This document shows positions 9,514 to 19,127 of a stretch of DNA of 64,000 nt, one piece after another; positions within the stretch are counted from its first letter, which is position 1, and each line of letters opens with the position of its first letter. A model generated the notes under the pieces. That model was not told where the DNA came from. It was given only the letters and a program-made list of their open reading frames with translations, and did not search any database. Source of the stretch: VRUG01 sp965372745 (GTDB taxonomy: Bacteria; Planctomycetota; Phycisphaerae; Sedimentisphaerales; Anaerobacaceae); NCBI GenBank assembly GCA_965372745.1, contig CBDVDM010000005.1, forward strand, positions 1-64,000. The letters are read 5' to 3'. The position numbers were made by a program, and so were the translations under genes.

Positions 9514-11508
9514 TTAACTAACCTTCTGCCCAGCTTTTGCTCCTTCATCAGTTGTAAGCATAAATAAATCCTTTCCGCCATCTCCTGCAGCCAATATCAT
9601 CCCTTCTGAAATACCGAATTTCATCTTTCTCGGCTTTAAATTAGCAAGACAAATCACAATCCTGCCGTTCAATTCTTCCGGTTTATACGCCTTGGCAATA
9701 CCAGCGAAAACGCTTTTCTCTGTCCCGTCTATATCAAGCTGCAGATGCAAAAGTTTATCCGCACCTTCGACCGGTTCGGCCTTTATCACCTTTGCAACAC
9801 GCAAATCAAGCTTTGCAAAATCATCAATGGTACATTCGGGTTTAAATTCCGGTTGCTGCTCAACCGCAGGCGCTTCGGTTTCTTTGCTTTCTTCTATCAT
9901 GGCATCCACCTTATCTCTTTCAATCCTGTCAAACAATCGCTCGAATTTATTTATCCGATAATTCTCTAACACATTCTCAACATCCGAAAAACACAGGTTT
10001 TCAACATTAAGAAATCTCTCTACCTTCTCTGCAAATTTTGGCAGTACGGGCTTGAGGTATATAGTCAAAATACGCACAGCATTTATAACCGCCGTCAACG
10101 TCGCCTGAGTCTTTTCAGTATCTGTCTTGATTGTTACCCAGGGTTTGCTCTGCTCCACATAACGATTAGCATCATCCGCTAATGCCATTATCGTTCTGAC
10201 TGCAGATGAATAATTCAAACTCTCGAAATCTTCCATAATCCGGTCTTTTGCAGATGTTAACCTGTTAATCAATTCTCTGCCCTGCTCATCCAGTTGTCCA
10301 AGCCTCGAATCAAGGCTTTTGTTGAGCATCGGCCCTGACCTCGAGGCCAGATTGGCTAACTTTCCAACCACATCGGAATTAATCCTGTTAATGAAATCTT
10401 CGATACTCAAATCGATGTCCTGCAGGCCGTCTGAGAGCTTACTTGCGTAGTAATATCGAAGTGCCTCTGGGTCAAGATATTTGAGGTATGTACCGGCCTT
10501 GATAAATGTTCCTTTCGATTTGCTCATTTTTTCACCGTCAACGGTCAAAAAACCGTGTACGAAAAGCTTATCGGCCGGCTTAAACCCTGAACCTATAAGT
10601 GTCGCAGGGAAAAACAGTGCATGGAAGTACATAATATCTTTACCGATGAAATGATAAAGCTCCCACTGCCCGGAGTTCCAAAGTGTATCGAAATCAATAC
10701 CGTTGGCGTCGCAGTAGTTCTTTGCCGATGCCATATAGCCAAAAGGTGCATCAAGCCAGACATAAAAGAACTTGTCCTCTTCGCCTGGAATCTTAAAACC
10801 AAAGTAAGGACCGTCACGTGTAATGTCCCAGTCTTTCAGCCCGGCCTTAAACCACTCATCAAGCTTGTTTGCTGTCGATTGCTGTGTATAGCCTGCCTTG
10901 ATAAGCTCTTTTATCTTTTGCTCATAATCACTCAGTTTGAAAAAGTAATGCTCACTCTCTCTTCGTACCGGCGGTGTCGAACAGGTCGAACAGTGCGGTT
11001 CAATCAATTCAGTAGGCTGATATGTCCCGCCGCATTTATCACAACTGTCACCATACTGGTCTTCTGCTCTGCATCTCGGACATGTCCCCCGCACATACCT
11101 GTCCGGCAAAAACATCCGGCAGTTCTCGCAATATGTCTGGTCGACGCTGCGTTTTACAATCGAACCTGCCTGCTTCAAACGATTAAAAATTAACTCACTG
11201 AAATATTTATTTTCCGGTGAATGAGTTGAGTAGTAATTATCGAATTCAATATAAAAACCTTCGAAATCCGCCTTGTGCTCAGCATGTACAGATTCTATCA
11301 ATTCTTCCGGTGTAATACCCTCAGCCCTGGCGCTTATCATGACAGGTGTACCGTGCGCATCATCTGCACAAAAATACAAACACTTATTGCCGCAGAGCTT
11401 TTGAAAACGAACCCATATATCGGTCTGAAGATACTCGACCAGATGACCGATATGAATAGGGCCGTTCGCATATGGTAAAGCTGAAGTTACAGCTATCTTG
11501 CGTGACAT
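9514..11508 (-). CDS. metG: Methionyl-tRNA synthetase
   Basis: A 664-residue class I aminoacyl-tRNA synthetase charging tRNA-Met. The catalytic core has the HIGH-type motif (PIHIGHL) at residues 17-23, a zinc knuckle region rich in Cys (CENCRMFLPDRYVRGTCPRC, about 126-145, then CDKCGG), and the KMSKSKGTF loop around 327-335. The C-terminus carries an EMAP/Trbp111-type tRNA-binding domain (about 560-664: FAKLDLRVAKVI, GRIVICLANLKPRKMKFGIS), as in dimeric bacterial MetG. AGGAAC 6 nt before the ATG overlaps the ricT stop codon, indicating translational coupling. Confidence 0.97.
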   Translation of the reverse strand: MSRKIAVTSALPYANGPIHIGHLVEYLQTDIWVRFQKLCGNKCLYFCADDAHGTPVMISARAEGITPEELIESVHAEHKADFEGFYIEFDNYYSTHSPENKYFSELIFNRLKQAGSIVKRSVDQTYCENCRMFLPDRYVRGTCPRCRAEDQYGDSCDKCGGTYQPTELIEPHCSTCSTPPVRRESEHYFFKLSDYEQKIKELIKAGYTQQSTANKLDEWFKAGLKDWDITRDGPYFGFKIPGEEDKFFYVWLDAPFGYMASAKNYCDANGIDFDTLWNSGQWELYHFIGKDIMYFHALFFPATLIGSGFKPADKLFVHGFLTVDGEKMSKSKGTFIKAGTYLKYLDPEALRYYYASKLSDGLQDIDLSIEDFINRINSDVVGKLANLASRSGPMLNKSLDSRLGQLDEQGRELINRLTSAKDRIMEDFESLNYSSAVRTIMALADDANRYVEQSKPWVTIKTDTEKTQATLTAVINAVRILTIYLKPVLPKFAEKVERFLNVENLCFSDVENVLENYRINKFERLFDRIERDKVDAMIEESKETEAPAVEQQPEFKPECTIDDFAKLDLRVAKVIKAEPVEGADKLLHLQLDIDGTEKSVFAGIAKAYKPEELNGRIVICLANLKPRKMKFGISEGMILAAGDGGKDLFMLTTDEGAKAGQKVS

Positions 11509-11517
11509 AATTAGTTC

Positions 11518-12582
11518 CTAATCGCTGCTTTGCTGTTCACCGTTCTTTTGTTCATTACTCTCTGCGCTGCTGTTATTTTCTTCGCTCTTATTTTCACTGC
11601 CATTGCCTTTTTCTCTGCTATCGGCAATCTCATCTTCATTTCCACCGACGGCAGCGGCTCGTTTTTTGTTTGTCTCCTGTCTGCCCGTGATAACCTCTAT
11701 ATCCTCAAGGCCGTATGCCGTTTTTTTGCCATCTTCAGTCTCTACTAAAACCAATTGAGTCAATATTTGTGTGTTCACAACCCTGCCCTGGCCGTCCGGC
11801 GTTTTTACCCTTGCGTTTTTCCGGGGGAGATTTCTTTTAAGTTCAGTGTAGGTATTATCTTCGAATCTTAAACAGCATTTCAACCTGCCGCAATAACCGG
11901 ATATTTTCGAAGGGTCCAAAGTCGCCTTCTGCATCTTTGCCATTCGCATATTAACCGGTTTTAATACCTGCAAAAACCTTTGACAGCAGCATTGCTGACC
12001 GCAGCTTTCTATATCACAAAGAATCTTCGCCTCGTCCCGTGAACCTATCTGACGCATCTCAATCCTTGTCTGATATTCATGTGCGATTCTTTTGACGAGT
12101 TCCCTGAAATCCACCCTGTTCTCTGCCATAAAGTAAAAAATAATCCGCTCGCCGCCAAATATATGCTCCACATCGATGATATCCATGTCAAGTTTCATCT
12201 CTTCGACAAGCTTTTTGCAGTATTCCATCTCCTGCTTTGCAATCTTTGCCAGGTGCCTCTCTTCACTTATATCTGTCTCTGTCGCAATGCGTATCACCCT
12301 GCCGACAGGCCTGGATGTAAAATCAATCTCGCTGTTTTCATAATATTTTTGAATCTGCTCGGTATTTAGTTTGAAATGTCCTCCTTTATAAGGACTATGC
12401 TGGCCTACTAAAAACCCAAGTTCAAGACCCTTGTCCGTCTTCACCACAACTCTTGTTGGAACCCTCGGTATTTTGCTTTCATTGTGTTCAAAGAGCCCCA
12501 GAGAATTCATCCTGTTGTAGCGAACCAGCATATGCTTTTTATACCGTGCCTTCTTAGGCTTTGTCATTGTAGCTTTAGACAT
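11518..12582 (-). CDS. PSP1/RicT-family protein
   Basis: A 354-residue protein with the PSP1 C-terminal domain: VVVKTDKGLELGFLVG near the N-terminus and the cysteine cluster CGQQCCCQRFL plus SGYCGRLKCCLRFE, typical of RicT (YaaT), which in Bacillus binds an iron-sulfur cluster in the RicA-F-T complex that supports RNase Y and phosphorelay activity. Its position between holB and metG is the same as in Firmicutes, supporting the assignment. The last 60 residues are low-complexity (SENKSEENNSSAESNEQKNG). ATG 12582 is chosen because TAGGTG lies 7 nt upstream; an in-frame GTG is 9 bp further out. Confidence 0.88.
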   Translation of the reverse strand: MSKATMTKPKKARYKKHMLVRYNRMNSLGLFEHNESKIPRVPTRVVVKTDKGLELGFLVGQHSPYKGGHFKLNTEQIQKYYENSEIDFTSRPVGRVIRIATETDISEERHLAKIAKQEMEYCKKLVEEMKLDMDIIDVEHIFGGERIIFYFMAENRVDFRELVKRIAHEYQTRIEMRQIGSRDEAKILCDIESCGQQCCCQRFLQVLKPVNMRMAKMQKATLDPSKISGYCGRLKCCLRFEDNTYTELKRNLPRKNARVKTPDGQGRVVNTQILTQLVLVETEDGKKTAYGLEDIEVITGRQETNKKRAAAVGGNEDEIADSREKGNGSENKSEENNSSAESNEQKNGEQQSSD

Positions 12583-12624
12583 TGAAATCACCTAAATCGA
12601 TACCATCGTTGGACTTAATTTACA

Positions 12625-13737
12625 TTAAACCTTTATTATAGCAGATGCGCTTAAATTTAACAATAGGTGTTCAAAAATAAGCTTTTCATTAACCGACGAT
12701 TCAATCCATCTCATTGCCTGGTAACAATCTGTGATTTTTTCCGAACACTGCTCTAAACCGAATTGCCCAGCTATTCTTTTTATCTGCTCTTTCTGGTCGA
12801 AGTTAATGATTTTTTCATCCCCAACTAAATCCAGCCTCATAGCATCATATAAGGCCGATATGATTATCTGCACTATTAGCTTTGCTGCCCTGCGATTGAT
12901 ATCAGTTTTGCTCACCGCTTGGGCAATCTCTGCCCAGATGCCCGCTATTCGTTTACTTTCAGCCTGAAATTGCGCCGCAACCGCAAGAGCATCTGCGTAT
13001 TCAAAACCTGTCAAAACCTTTATGATATTTCTTTTACTTTCATAAATACCGGCTTTTGCTAATTCAAGCTCAGCTAACCTGCATCCCTGTCCCAGGCTGC
13101 CTCCCGCAAATCTGCCAAAATATTGAGACTCCTTGTCACCTAAACCCATTCGTTTTAATTGTTCGATGATTTTCTCTTGATCGACTGGCGAAAACCGAAT
13201 TATCCGGCATCTCGATTTGGTCGTCGGCAAGAGATTTTCCAGCCTCGTGCACAATAAAATAATGGTGCAATACTCCGGAGGCTCTTCCAGTACCTTTAGC
13301 ATTGCATTCTGAGAAGAGGCATTTAACTTCTCAGCTTCGGTTACAACAAAAACCTTTCGCTTTGACAAGGTTGGTTTAGCTGATATTTTCTCTATTAAAA
13401 ACTCGCGAATAACATCAACCGGTAAATACACCGGTGGCGGTTTGCCTTTGCCTTCCTCTGTAAATTCCAAAAGCTCCTTATAAACATGATGAAAATCCGG
13501 ATGCGACTCGGCCTCGAAATGTCTGCACGGCCGGCACTTACCGCAACTGTCTGCAAATTCTTCTTTGCTTACAGGTTTTTCGCACAACAACAATTTAGCC
13601 CACTGGCGGGCTGTCTTGAATTTTCCTATACCCTCAAGACCGGCAAAGATATACGCATGCGCACCCCTGTCACATGCATAACCTTTCTGCAATATACTAA
13701 TCGCCCTGTCCTGACAAAAAATATCTTTAAGTGACAT
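12625..13737 (-). CDS. holB: DNA polymerase III delta' subunit
   Basis: A 370-residue clamp-loader AAA+ protein. Signatures: HAYIFAGLEGIGKFKTARQW (P-loop region, about residues 27-46), a zinc-binding cysteine set (CGKCRPC with an earlier Cys), KVFVVTEAEKLNASSQNAML (Walker B-like/sensor region) and LEEPPEYCTIILL. The delta' subunit works with delta and tau/gamma to load the beta clamp. The tmk TAA and the holB ATG are directly adjacent, and ricT follows after 42 bp, so the genes form one operon. Confidence 0.9.
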   Translation of the reverse strand: MSLKDIFCQDRAISILQKGYACDRGAHAYIFAGLEGIGKFKTARQWAKLLLCEKPVSKEEFADSCGKCRPCRHFEAESHPDFHHVYKELLEFTEEGKGKPPPVYLPVDVIREFLIEKISAKPTLSKRKVFVVTEAEKLNASSQNAMLKVLEEPPEYCTIILLCTRLENLLPTTKSRCRIIRFSPVDQEKIIEQLKRMGLGDKESQYFGRFAGGSLGQGCRLAELELAKAGIYESKRNIIKVLTGFEYADALAVAAQFQAESKRIAGIWAEIAQAVSKTDINRRAAKLIVQIIISALYDAMRLDLVGDEKIINFDQKEQIKRIAGQFGLEQCSEKITDCYQAMRWIESSVNEKLIFEHLLLNLSASAIIKV

Positions 13738-14367
13738 TTATTTAAACCAGACCTCAACCTTCTCCATGATACTTTTATAAACTTGCCCTATATCACCACA
13801 AGCATCCACAGTGACAATATTATCTCTTGTTTTTGCTAATTCCAGAAATCCATCACGAACCTTCTTATGATAGCCGCCACCCTTTGCTTCCATCCTATCA
13901 AGTTCTCTATTCAACCGCTTTGACGCCGTTTCTAAATCCACGTCTAAAATTATGGTCAAATCAGGCCAGGCTCTTTCAAGGCTGTCTTCTGCTATCCTGA
14001 TAATTTTCTCTATTCCAAAACCACCCGCATACCCCTGATACGCACACGTACTTGACAGCCATCTGTCCAGTATTACACATTTATTATTCTTTAATGCAGG
14101 TGCAATTTTTTCCTCCCAAAGCTGTGCTCTCGCTGCCATATACAACAACAGTTCTGCTCGTGTGCCCATCGATTCATGTTCGACAGACAGCAGGATACGG
14201 CGAATCTTTTCTCCTATTGTTGTTGTTCCCGGGTCTCTAAAACATTCCACTTCAACAGCCTGCTTGGCAAGCCAGTTACTCAACAGCTTACACTGGGTGC
14301 TCTTGCCGCAACCATCCGGTCCGTCAAGTACGATAAATTTACCTGCTAATTCATTCTTCAAAATCAT
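13738..14367 (-). CDS. tmk: Thymidylate kinase
   Basis: A 209-residue dTMP kinase, making dTDP for DNA synthesis. It has the P-loop FIVLDGPDGCGKSTQCKLL at residues 11-29, the DR(W) motif CVILDRWLSSTCAYQGYAGG, and a basic lid (RELDRMEAKGGGYHKKVRDG). The ATG at 14367 (after TGAGG) gives the expected N-terminus; a longer in-frame start at 14409 would add 14 unlikely residues. It overlaps the upstream membrane-protein gene by 17 bp and abuts holB. Confidence 0.95.
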   Translation of the reverse strand: MILKNELAGKFIVLDGPDGCGKSTQCKLLSNWLAKQAVEVECFRDPGTTTIGEKIRRILLSVEHESMGTRAELLLYMAARAQLWEEKIAPALKNNKCVILDRWLSSTCAYQGYAGGFGIEKIIRIAEDSLERAWPDLTIILDVDLETASKRLNRELDRMEAKGGGYHKKVRDGFLELAKTRDNIVTVDACGDIGQVYKSIMEKVEVWFK

Positions 14368-15124
14368 TTGCCTCAGAATTTTCTGTCTGTTGCTGGGTGG
14401 TGTTATCATACACTATATTCGATGAAGCTACAAATCTTACAGCCATTACCCCTAACATCAGGTATATAAAATTACCTATAACAGCAGATAACATGGTGAT
14501 GATTACATAAGAGGTGCTTTCGACATTTCTTGATATAGGTAATAGTAACCAAAGGTAACCTAAACAAATCTGGAAAAAGAACAAGGCCACTAATTGTCCT
14601 GCGTCAGTTAATTTGTAAAACTTAAGTGCTTTAAAACTGCTTGAAATAGGACAGTCCAGCACAATTATAACAGCGGGTAGCAAGAGGAAAAACTTTATTA
14701 AGAGAAGATGTACTGTTGTAATAATGAGCTGATTTCTTAAGAGAGAACTTTGCTCCTGTAGCGGATGATTCGTTAAATTTGCTATCGTAATAAACACTAA
14801 TAACAGGATAAACACGTATATCATTCCCAGGCCGACAATACGCCAGAAAAAAGGTTTTCCTTCCTGCAGCAGAGTTCTAAGTAACTGCGGTCTTTCATTT
14901 TCAAGGTAAACCGTTCTCAGAAACCCTGCCTTGAGCAGAATTGAGGCAATCGCAACGAGAAATGAAAGTATGGAAACGAAAAATGCAAATAGGATGTTCG
15001 GCTGTTTATTTTCTGAGAGAATTATTTTAGTTAAAAACGGTATCATGAACTGCAGGGCAATTAAAAGTGTTACTTCCGGCCAGCGGTGCTTGAAAATTTT
15101 TAGTGTTTTCTTTGTTTCGTTCAT
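14351..15124 (-). CDS. Integral membrane protein of unknown function
   Basis: A 257-residue protein with about six predicted transmembrane segments (for example VTLLIALQFMIPFL, LFAFFVSILSFLVAIASILL, GLGMIYVFILLLVFITIANL, LLLIKFFLLLPAVIIVL, LVALFFFQICLGYLWLLLPI and IGNFIYLMLGVMAVRFV). No enzyme motif is visible. It is embedded between dnaE and tmk: its ATG directly follows the dnaE TAA and its end overlaps the tmk start, so it is translationally coupled to replication genes. That placement may simply be operon packing. Confidence 0.75.
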   Translation of the reverse strand: MNETKKTLKIFKHRWPEVTLLIALQFMIPFLTKIILSENKQPNILFAFFVSILSFLVAIASILLKAGFLRTVYLENERPQLLRTLLQEGKPFFWRIVGLGMIYVFILLLVFITIANLTNHPLQEQSSLLRNQLIITTVHLLLIKFFLLLPAVIIVLDCPISSSFKALKFYKLTDAGQLVALFFFQICLGYLWLLLPISRNVESTSYVIITMLSAVIGNFIYLMLGVMAVRFVASSNIVYDNTTQQQTENSEANDFEE

Positions 15125-18100
15125 TTATTTTGTTAAGTGAAAATTCTCCTCTCCCACTAACTGCTTCATTTTTTTACAGAAATCCACATCAGGATTCACT
15201 GACAGGCTCTTATCTGCTGTTGCATGTACCTGACCCTGAGTGGTTCTTACTGAAACAAACAGCGGGCTTTTGCCTTTATGGTACTGGCAGATACTTTTTA
15301 TCATCGCCACCTTTTCTTTCGTGACATCATTGGAATCAAGTTTTATCCTCACCTTCGCTGCAAGTTTTTCCGTAACCTCGTCAAGCTCAATCAATTCCTC
15401 CGCAAAGATATTAGGCTTTTGCCTTTTACAATCAACCTTGCCCTTAACAAAAACAATCTTGTCTTCTGCCACAAAGTCAGCATATTTTTTCAAACAATCC
15501 GGAAACATCACAACTTCCATCTCACCCTGCAAATCCTCAAGGACAAATACCGCCATTTTCGAGCCTGCATTGCGTCCCCTTTGTGTAATATGATATCGAA
15601 TTTTGGCAATTATCCCACCAACCACAAGCGGTATGTCCTGTCTGGCGGAATCCAGTTGTGAGCTGTTCATCGTCGAATAGATATTTATTGTCTCGGCATA
15701 TCTACTAAGCGGATTACTCGTCACATAGAACCCCAACACCTGCTTTTCAAATGCAAGCATCTGCTGTTCAGGCCACGGGGCAATCTGCGACAGTTTCTCA
15801 GCGTCTTTTGAGTAGTCTTTGACGCCGGTCTGGCTAAAGAAATTCATCTGTCCGTTCTGCCTGTCAGCCTGCAGTGATGAACCTGTCTGCATCGCCTTTT
15901 CAAGTCCTGCTATCATCTGTGCTCTGTTTCCGCCAAGTTTGTCGAATGCTCCTGCTTTTATTAAAGCGTCTAACACCTGTTTGTTTGCCGCACGCAGGTC
16001 GGTGTTTTCGCAAAAATGAAACAGGCTTTCAAATTTTCCGGTTTTTTCTCGAGCAGCGATAATTTGTTCTACCGCTTTTTCTCCAACTCCCTTAACCGCC
16101 GCCAATCCGAATCGTATAACTTCCTTTTTATTTTCGCCACGCCCTTTGTAGACTGGAGTAAAATCGACGCCGCTTTCATTAATATCAGGCGGAAGAACCT
16201 CAATTCCCATCTTCCTGCATTCTGCGATATAATCAACCATCTTGCTGGTATTGTCTGCTTCATAAGTCAATACCGCCGCCATAAACTCCACCGGCCAGTG
16301 CACCTTCATATATGCCGTCTGATAAGCTATAAACGCATATCGCGTCGAGTGACTTTTATTAAAACCGTAACCGGCGAATCGCTCGATAAGCTCGAAAATT
16401 TCCTCCGCCTGTCTCTCACTTAACCCTTTATTAACACAGCCTGCGACAAAACGCTCTTTCTCTTTAGCGATTGTCCTGGATTTCTTTTTGCTTATCGCTT
16501 TAATAAGCGTATAAGCCTCGCGAAGCGGGATATCGCCAAGCCGATTACAAATCCGCATCACCTGCTCCTGATAAACCATAATCCCGTACGTTTCATCGAG
16601 AATCTCGGTCATAATCGGATGAGGCAGTTTCCACTTAGCTCCGTGTTTGCGGTCAGTGTAATCCTGAATCAATATCATAGGCCCAGGCCTGTACAACGCA
16701 TTTGCTGCTATCAAATCCTCTATTCTGTCGGGTGCCATTTTCATCAGCAAATCCTGCATGCCGCCTGATTCGAACTGAAAGATGCCCTTGGTTTTGCCGC
16801 TTGCAAAAAGCTTGAATACCTGCCGGTCGGTGATGTCAATTTTCTCGAGGTCAATTTCCTTATCATGAATCTGTTTAACTAACTGTCTTGCCCTTTCGAG
16901 GATGCTCAGAGTTTTTAATCCGAGAAAATCCATTTTCAAAAGACCAACTTTTTCCACCATAGGCCCTTCGTACTGAGTTATGATGTCATCCGAGCTGGGC
17001 GATTTATATAATGGTATGAAATTAGTCAAATCTTCATCTGCAATAACAACGCCGGCGGCATGTACCGAGGCGTGTCGAGCCAAGCCTTCGAGCTTTCTGG
17101 AAATGTCAATTACCTTGCGAATCTGTGGGTCATTATCATAGGAATCTTTCAGCTGAGGTTCTGATTTTAGAGCTTTATCCAGAGTTATTCCCAATGAATC
17201 GGGTATGAGTTTTGCTAACCTGTCGGCTTCGGACAAGGGGACATCGAGGACCCTGCATATATCCCGAATAGCAGCTCTGGCCTTCATAGTTCCGAATGTT
17301 ATAATCTGTGCGACATGGCCGTACTTTTTCCGAACGTAGTCAATAATTTTAGGCCTGCTGACCTGGCAAATATCAATATCAATATCCGGCATCTCATTTC
17401 TGGCAGGGTCCATAAACCGCTCGAAAAGTAAATCATACTTGAGCGGGTCGACATCACATAAGCCCAGACAATATCCTACTAATGTTCCTACGCCGCTGCC
17501 CCTGGCGCCGACGGGGATATTATTTTCGTGAGCATAATTACAGAAGTCCCAGACTATAAGAAAGTAGCTCGCAAAGCCCTTCGATTCGATAACATCAAGC
17601 TCCCTGTCGAGCCGCTGCTTTACAGGCTCGGTAATTTTGCCATAGATTTTCTCTGCGTTTTTATAACACAACATGGTGAGATGCTCTTCCGCAGTCGAGC
17701 CGTTTTCAGGTTTAAAGACCGGTGCGTGACGTCTCTTCAAATCAAGCTCTATATTACATCTTTGGGCTATAACTAAAGTATTGTCGCAGGCTTGCGGAGA
17801 CTCTGCAAAGTCGCAGCGCATCTGCTGGGCGTTTTTGAAGAAAATGTCTCTGGGATAAATCATCCTGTTCGGGTCAGTAGCCAGCTTTCCTGTACTTATA
17901 CAGCACAGGCAATTATGGGCATCGTAATCGTCCATTTCGAGAAAGTGAACATCGTTGGTTGCAACAAGCCCAATCCCCGTTTTTTTTGCCAGGTCAATCA
18001 AGCCTTGACAGAGCATCGGTTCGTCATTTTCATGTTTTTGAATCTCAATGAAAAATCTTTCAGGCCCGAATATCTTCAAATAACTTTCCGCAATCTCAAT

Positions 18101-18574
18101 AGCAGCTTTTTCGTCACCTTTTAATACTGCAGAAGCCACTTCTCCCTTGATACAGGCAGAGGTACAAATCAGACCCTCGTTAAACTGGGCCAAAAGTTCT
18201 TTGTCTATTCTCGGCCTATAGTAAAACCCCTCCAGATAGCCGGCACTGGTCAGCTTTAAAAGATTTTGATAGCCGGTATTGTTTTCGGCCAGAAGTATCA
18301 AATGGTATGCAGCGTCTTTGATGCGGCCTTTTTGCTTGTCGAATCTACTCCCCGGAGCTATGTAAGCCTCGATACCGAGTATTGGTTTTACGTGCGCTTT
18401 TATTGCCTTTGTATAAAACTCGATTGCACCGAACATATTGCCGTGGTCGGTTACAGCAACAGATTCCATATCAAAAGCTTTGCATTGTTTCAAAAGCTTA
18501 TCGTAATCTATTGCTCCATCCAACAGCGAGTACTTGCTGTGCAGATGAAGATGCGTAAAACCTTTGTCAGACAT
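15125..18574 (-). CDS. dnaE: DNA polymerase III alpha subunit DnaE
   Basis: An 1149-residue replicative polymerase, near the usual DnaE length. The N-terminal PHP domain begins FTHLHLHSKYSLLDGAID and includes VTDHGNMFG; the palm has the metal-binding EMPDIDIDICQ (about residues 391-401), preceded by GARGSGVGTLVGYCLGL; the fingers/tau-binding region has GYGFNKSHSTRYAFIAYQTAY; and a C-terminal OB domain (GGIIAKIRYHITQRGRNAGS) follows. No DnaQ-like exonuclease insertion is present, so it is DnaE rather than PolC. It is the first gene of the minus-strand operon and diverges from the TPP riboswitch/thi transcript. Confidence 0.97.
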   Translation of the reverse strand: MSDKGFTHLHLHSKYSLLDGAIDYDKLLKQCKAFDMESVAVTDHGNMFGAIEFYTKAIKAHVKPILGIEAYIAPGSRFDKQKGRIKDAAYHLILLAENNTGYQNLLKLTSAGYLEGFYYRPRIDKELLAQFNEGLICTSACIKGEVASAVLKGDEKAAIEIAESYLKIFGPERFFIEIQKHENDEPMLCQGLIDLAKKTGIGLVATNDVHFLEMDDYDAHNCLCCISTGKLATDPNRMIYPRDIFFKNAQQMRCDFAESPQACDNTLVIAQRCNIELDLKRRHAPVFKPENGSTAEEHLTMLCYKNAEKIYGKITEPVKQRLDRELDVIESKGFASYFLIVWDFCNYAHENNIPVGARGSGVGTLVGYCLGLCDVDPLKYDLLFERFMDPARNEMPDIDIDICQVSRPKIIDYVRKKYGHVAQIITFGTMKARAAIRDICRVLDVPLSEADRLAKLIPDSLGITLDKALKSEPQLKDSYDNDPQIRKVIDISRKLEGLARHASVHAAGVVIADEDLTNFIPLYKSPSSDDIITQYEGPMVEKVGLLKMDFLGLKTLSILERARQLVKQIHDKEIDLEKIDITDRQVFKLFASGKTKGIFQFESGGMQDLLMKMAPDRIEDLIAANALYRPGPMILIQDYTDRKHGAKWKLPHPIMTEILDETYGIMVYQEQVMRICNRLGDIPLREAYTLIKAISKKKSRTIAKEKERFVAGCVNKGLSERQAEEIFELIERFAGYGFNKSHSTRYAFIAYQTAYMKVHWPVEFMAAVLTYEADNTSKMVDYIAECRKMGIEVLPPDINESGVDFTPVYKGRGENKKEVIRFGLAAVKGVGEKAVEQIIAAREKTGKFESLFHFCENTDLRAANKQVLDALIKAGAFDKLGGNRAQMIAGLEKAMQTGSSLQADRQNGQMNFFSQTGVKDYSKDAEKLSQIAPWPEQQMLAFEKQVLGFYVTSNPLSRYAETINIYSTMNSSQLDSARQDIPLVVGGIIAKIRYHITQRGRNAGSKMAVFVLEDLQGEMEVVMFPDCLKKYADFVAEDKIVFVKGKVDCKRQKPNIFAEELIELDEVTEKLAAKVRIKLDSNDVTKEKVAMIKSICQYHKGKSPLFVSVRTTQGQVHATADKSLSVNPDVDFCKKMKQLVGEENFHLTK

Positions 18575-18737
18575 ATCTTATGAAATTCCTTAAGTATCGC
18601 TGCTGCTGAACTTATCATAGGCTTTGACTGTTGTACTGTCAAGAACATAACTTCGCTAAGAGATGATTACAATACGTGAAAAATACTTGCTGCAGGGATA
18701 ACTTAAGAATATAATACTTTATATAATAATTGATTCG

Positions 18738-18846
18738 CCAGGGGAGCTAAGAGCCGGCTAACTGCCGGTCAAAAGCTGAGAAATCCCGACTCGTAGGGAT
18801 GACCCTAAGAACCTGCTCGGGATAATACCCGCGAAGGGAGGCAGCA
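18738..18846 (+). promoter_or_regulatory. TPP (thiamine pyrophosphate) riboswitch
   Basis: The conserved THI-box elements occur in order: GGGGAGC (18741), a P3-type hairpin GCCGG...CCGGT, GCTGAGAA (about 18774), the P4/P5 side AACCTG and GGATAATACC, and the closing CGAAGGGAGGCAGC. It binds TPP and here precedes thiSGH. A hairpin with T-run follows at 18872, which points to control by premature transcription termination when thiamine is plentiful. Confidence 0.95.
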
Positions 18847-18871
18847 AAAAAGCTGTTTTGTTTTTTTGTTG

Positions 18872-18897
18872 AGCTTCTGCCGCAGGAGCTTTTTTTA
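18872..18897 (+). terminator. Riboswitch-controlled intrinsic terminator
   Basis: AGCTTCTG (18872-18879), loop CCG, CAGGAGCT (18883-18890; one G-U pair), then T6. It lies between the TPP aptamer and thiS, so it is the likely expression platform. An AGCTG segment at 18851 could act in the alternative antiterminator pairing; that pairing is inference. Confidence 0.85.
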
Positions 18898-18914
18898 TTG
18901 GATGAATTTTGAAT

Positions 18915-19124
18915 ATGGAAGCCTTAACAATAAACGGTATCGAAAAGCAGTTTCCCAGCGGCTTGCCCGACAATTTGGCAGAGTTGCTTGGGCAGATAAA
19001 AATAAAGTCAGCAACAGTAGTAGCTGAAATAGACGGAGAGATAATCGACCGTGATAATTTCAGTAAGACTAAAGTTGCTGACGGACAGAAGATAGAGCTT
19101 ATCCGTTTTATGGGCGGGGGTTGA
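18915..19124 (+). CDS. thiS: Sulfur carrier protein ThiS
   Basis: A 69-residue ubiquitin-fold protein ending in the diagnostic Gly-Gly tail (RFMGGG). It carries sulfur as a C-terminal thiocarboxylate to ThiG for thiazole ring synthesis. The ATG at 18915 and a TTG at 18909 are both possible starts; neither has a good Shine-Dalgarno. Its stop codon is 3 bp before the thiG ATG. The adenylyltransferase that activates ThiS (ThiF) is not in the window. Confidence 0.92.
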   Translation: MEALTINGIEKQFPSGLPDNLAELLGQIKIKSATVVAEIDGEIIDRDNFSKTKVADGQKIELIRFMGGG

Positions 19125-19127
19125 TTG

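Noticed and set aside
10621..11193. 190-codon plus-strand frame inside metG
   Set aside because: It is a shadow of the methionyl-tRNA synthetase gene, with no domain of its own.
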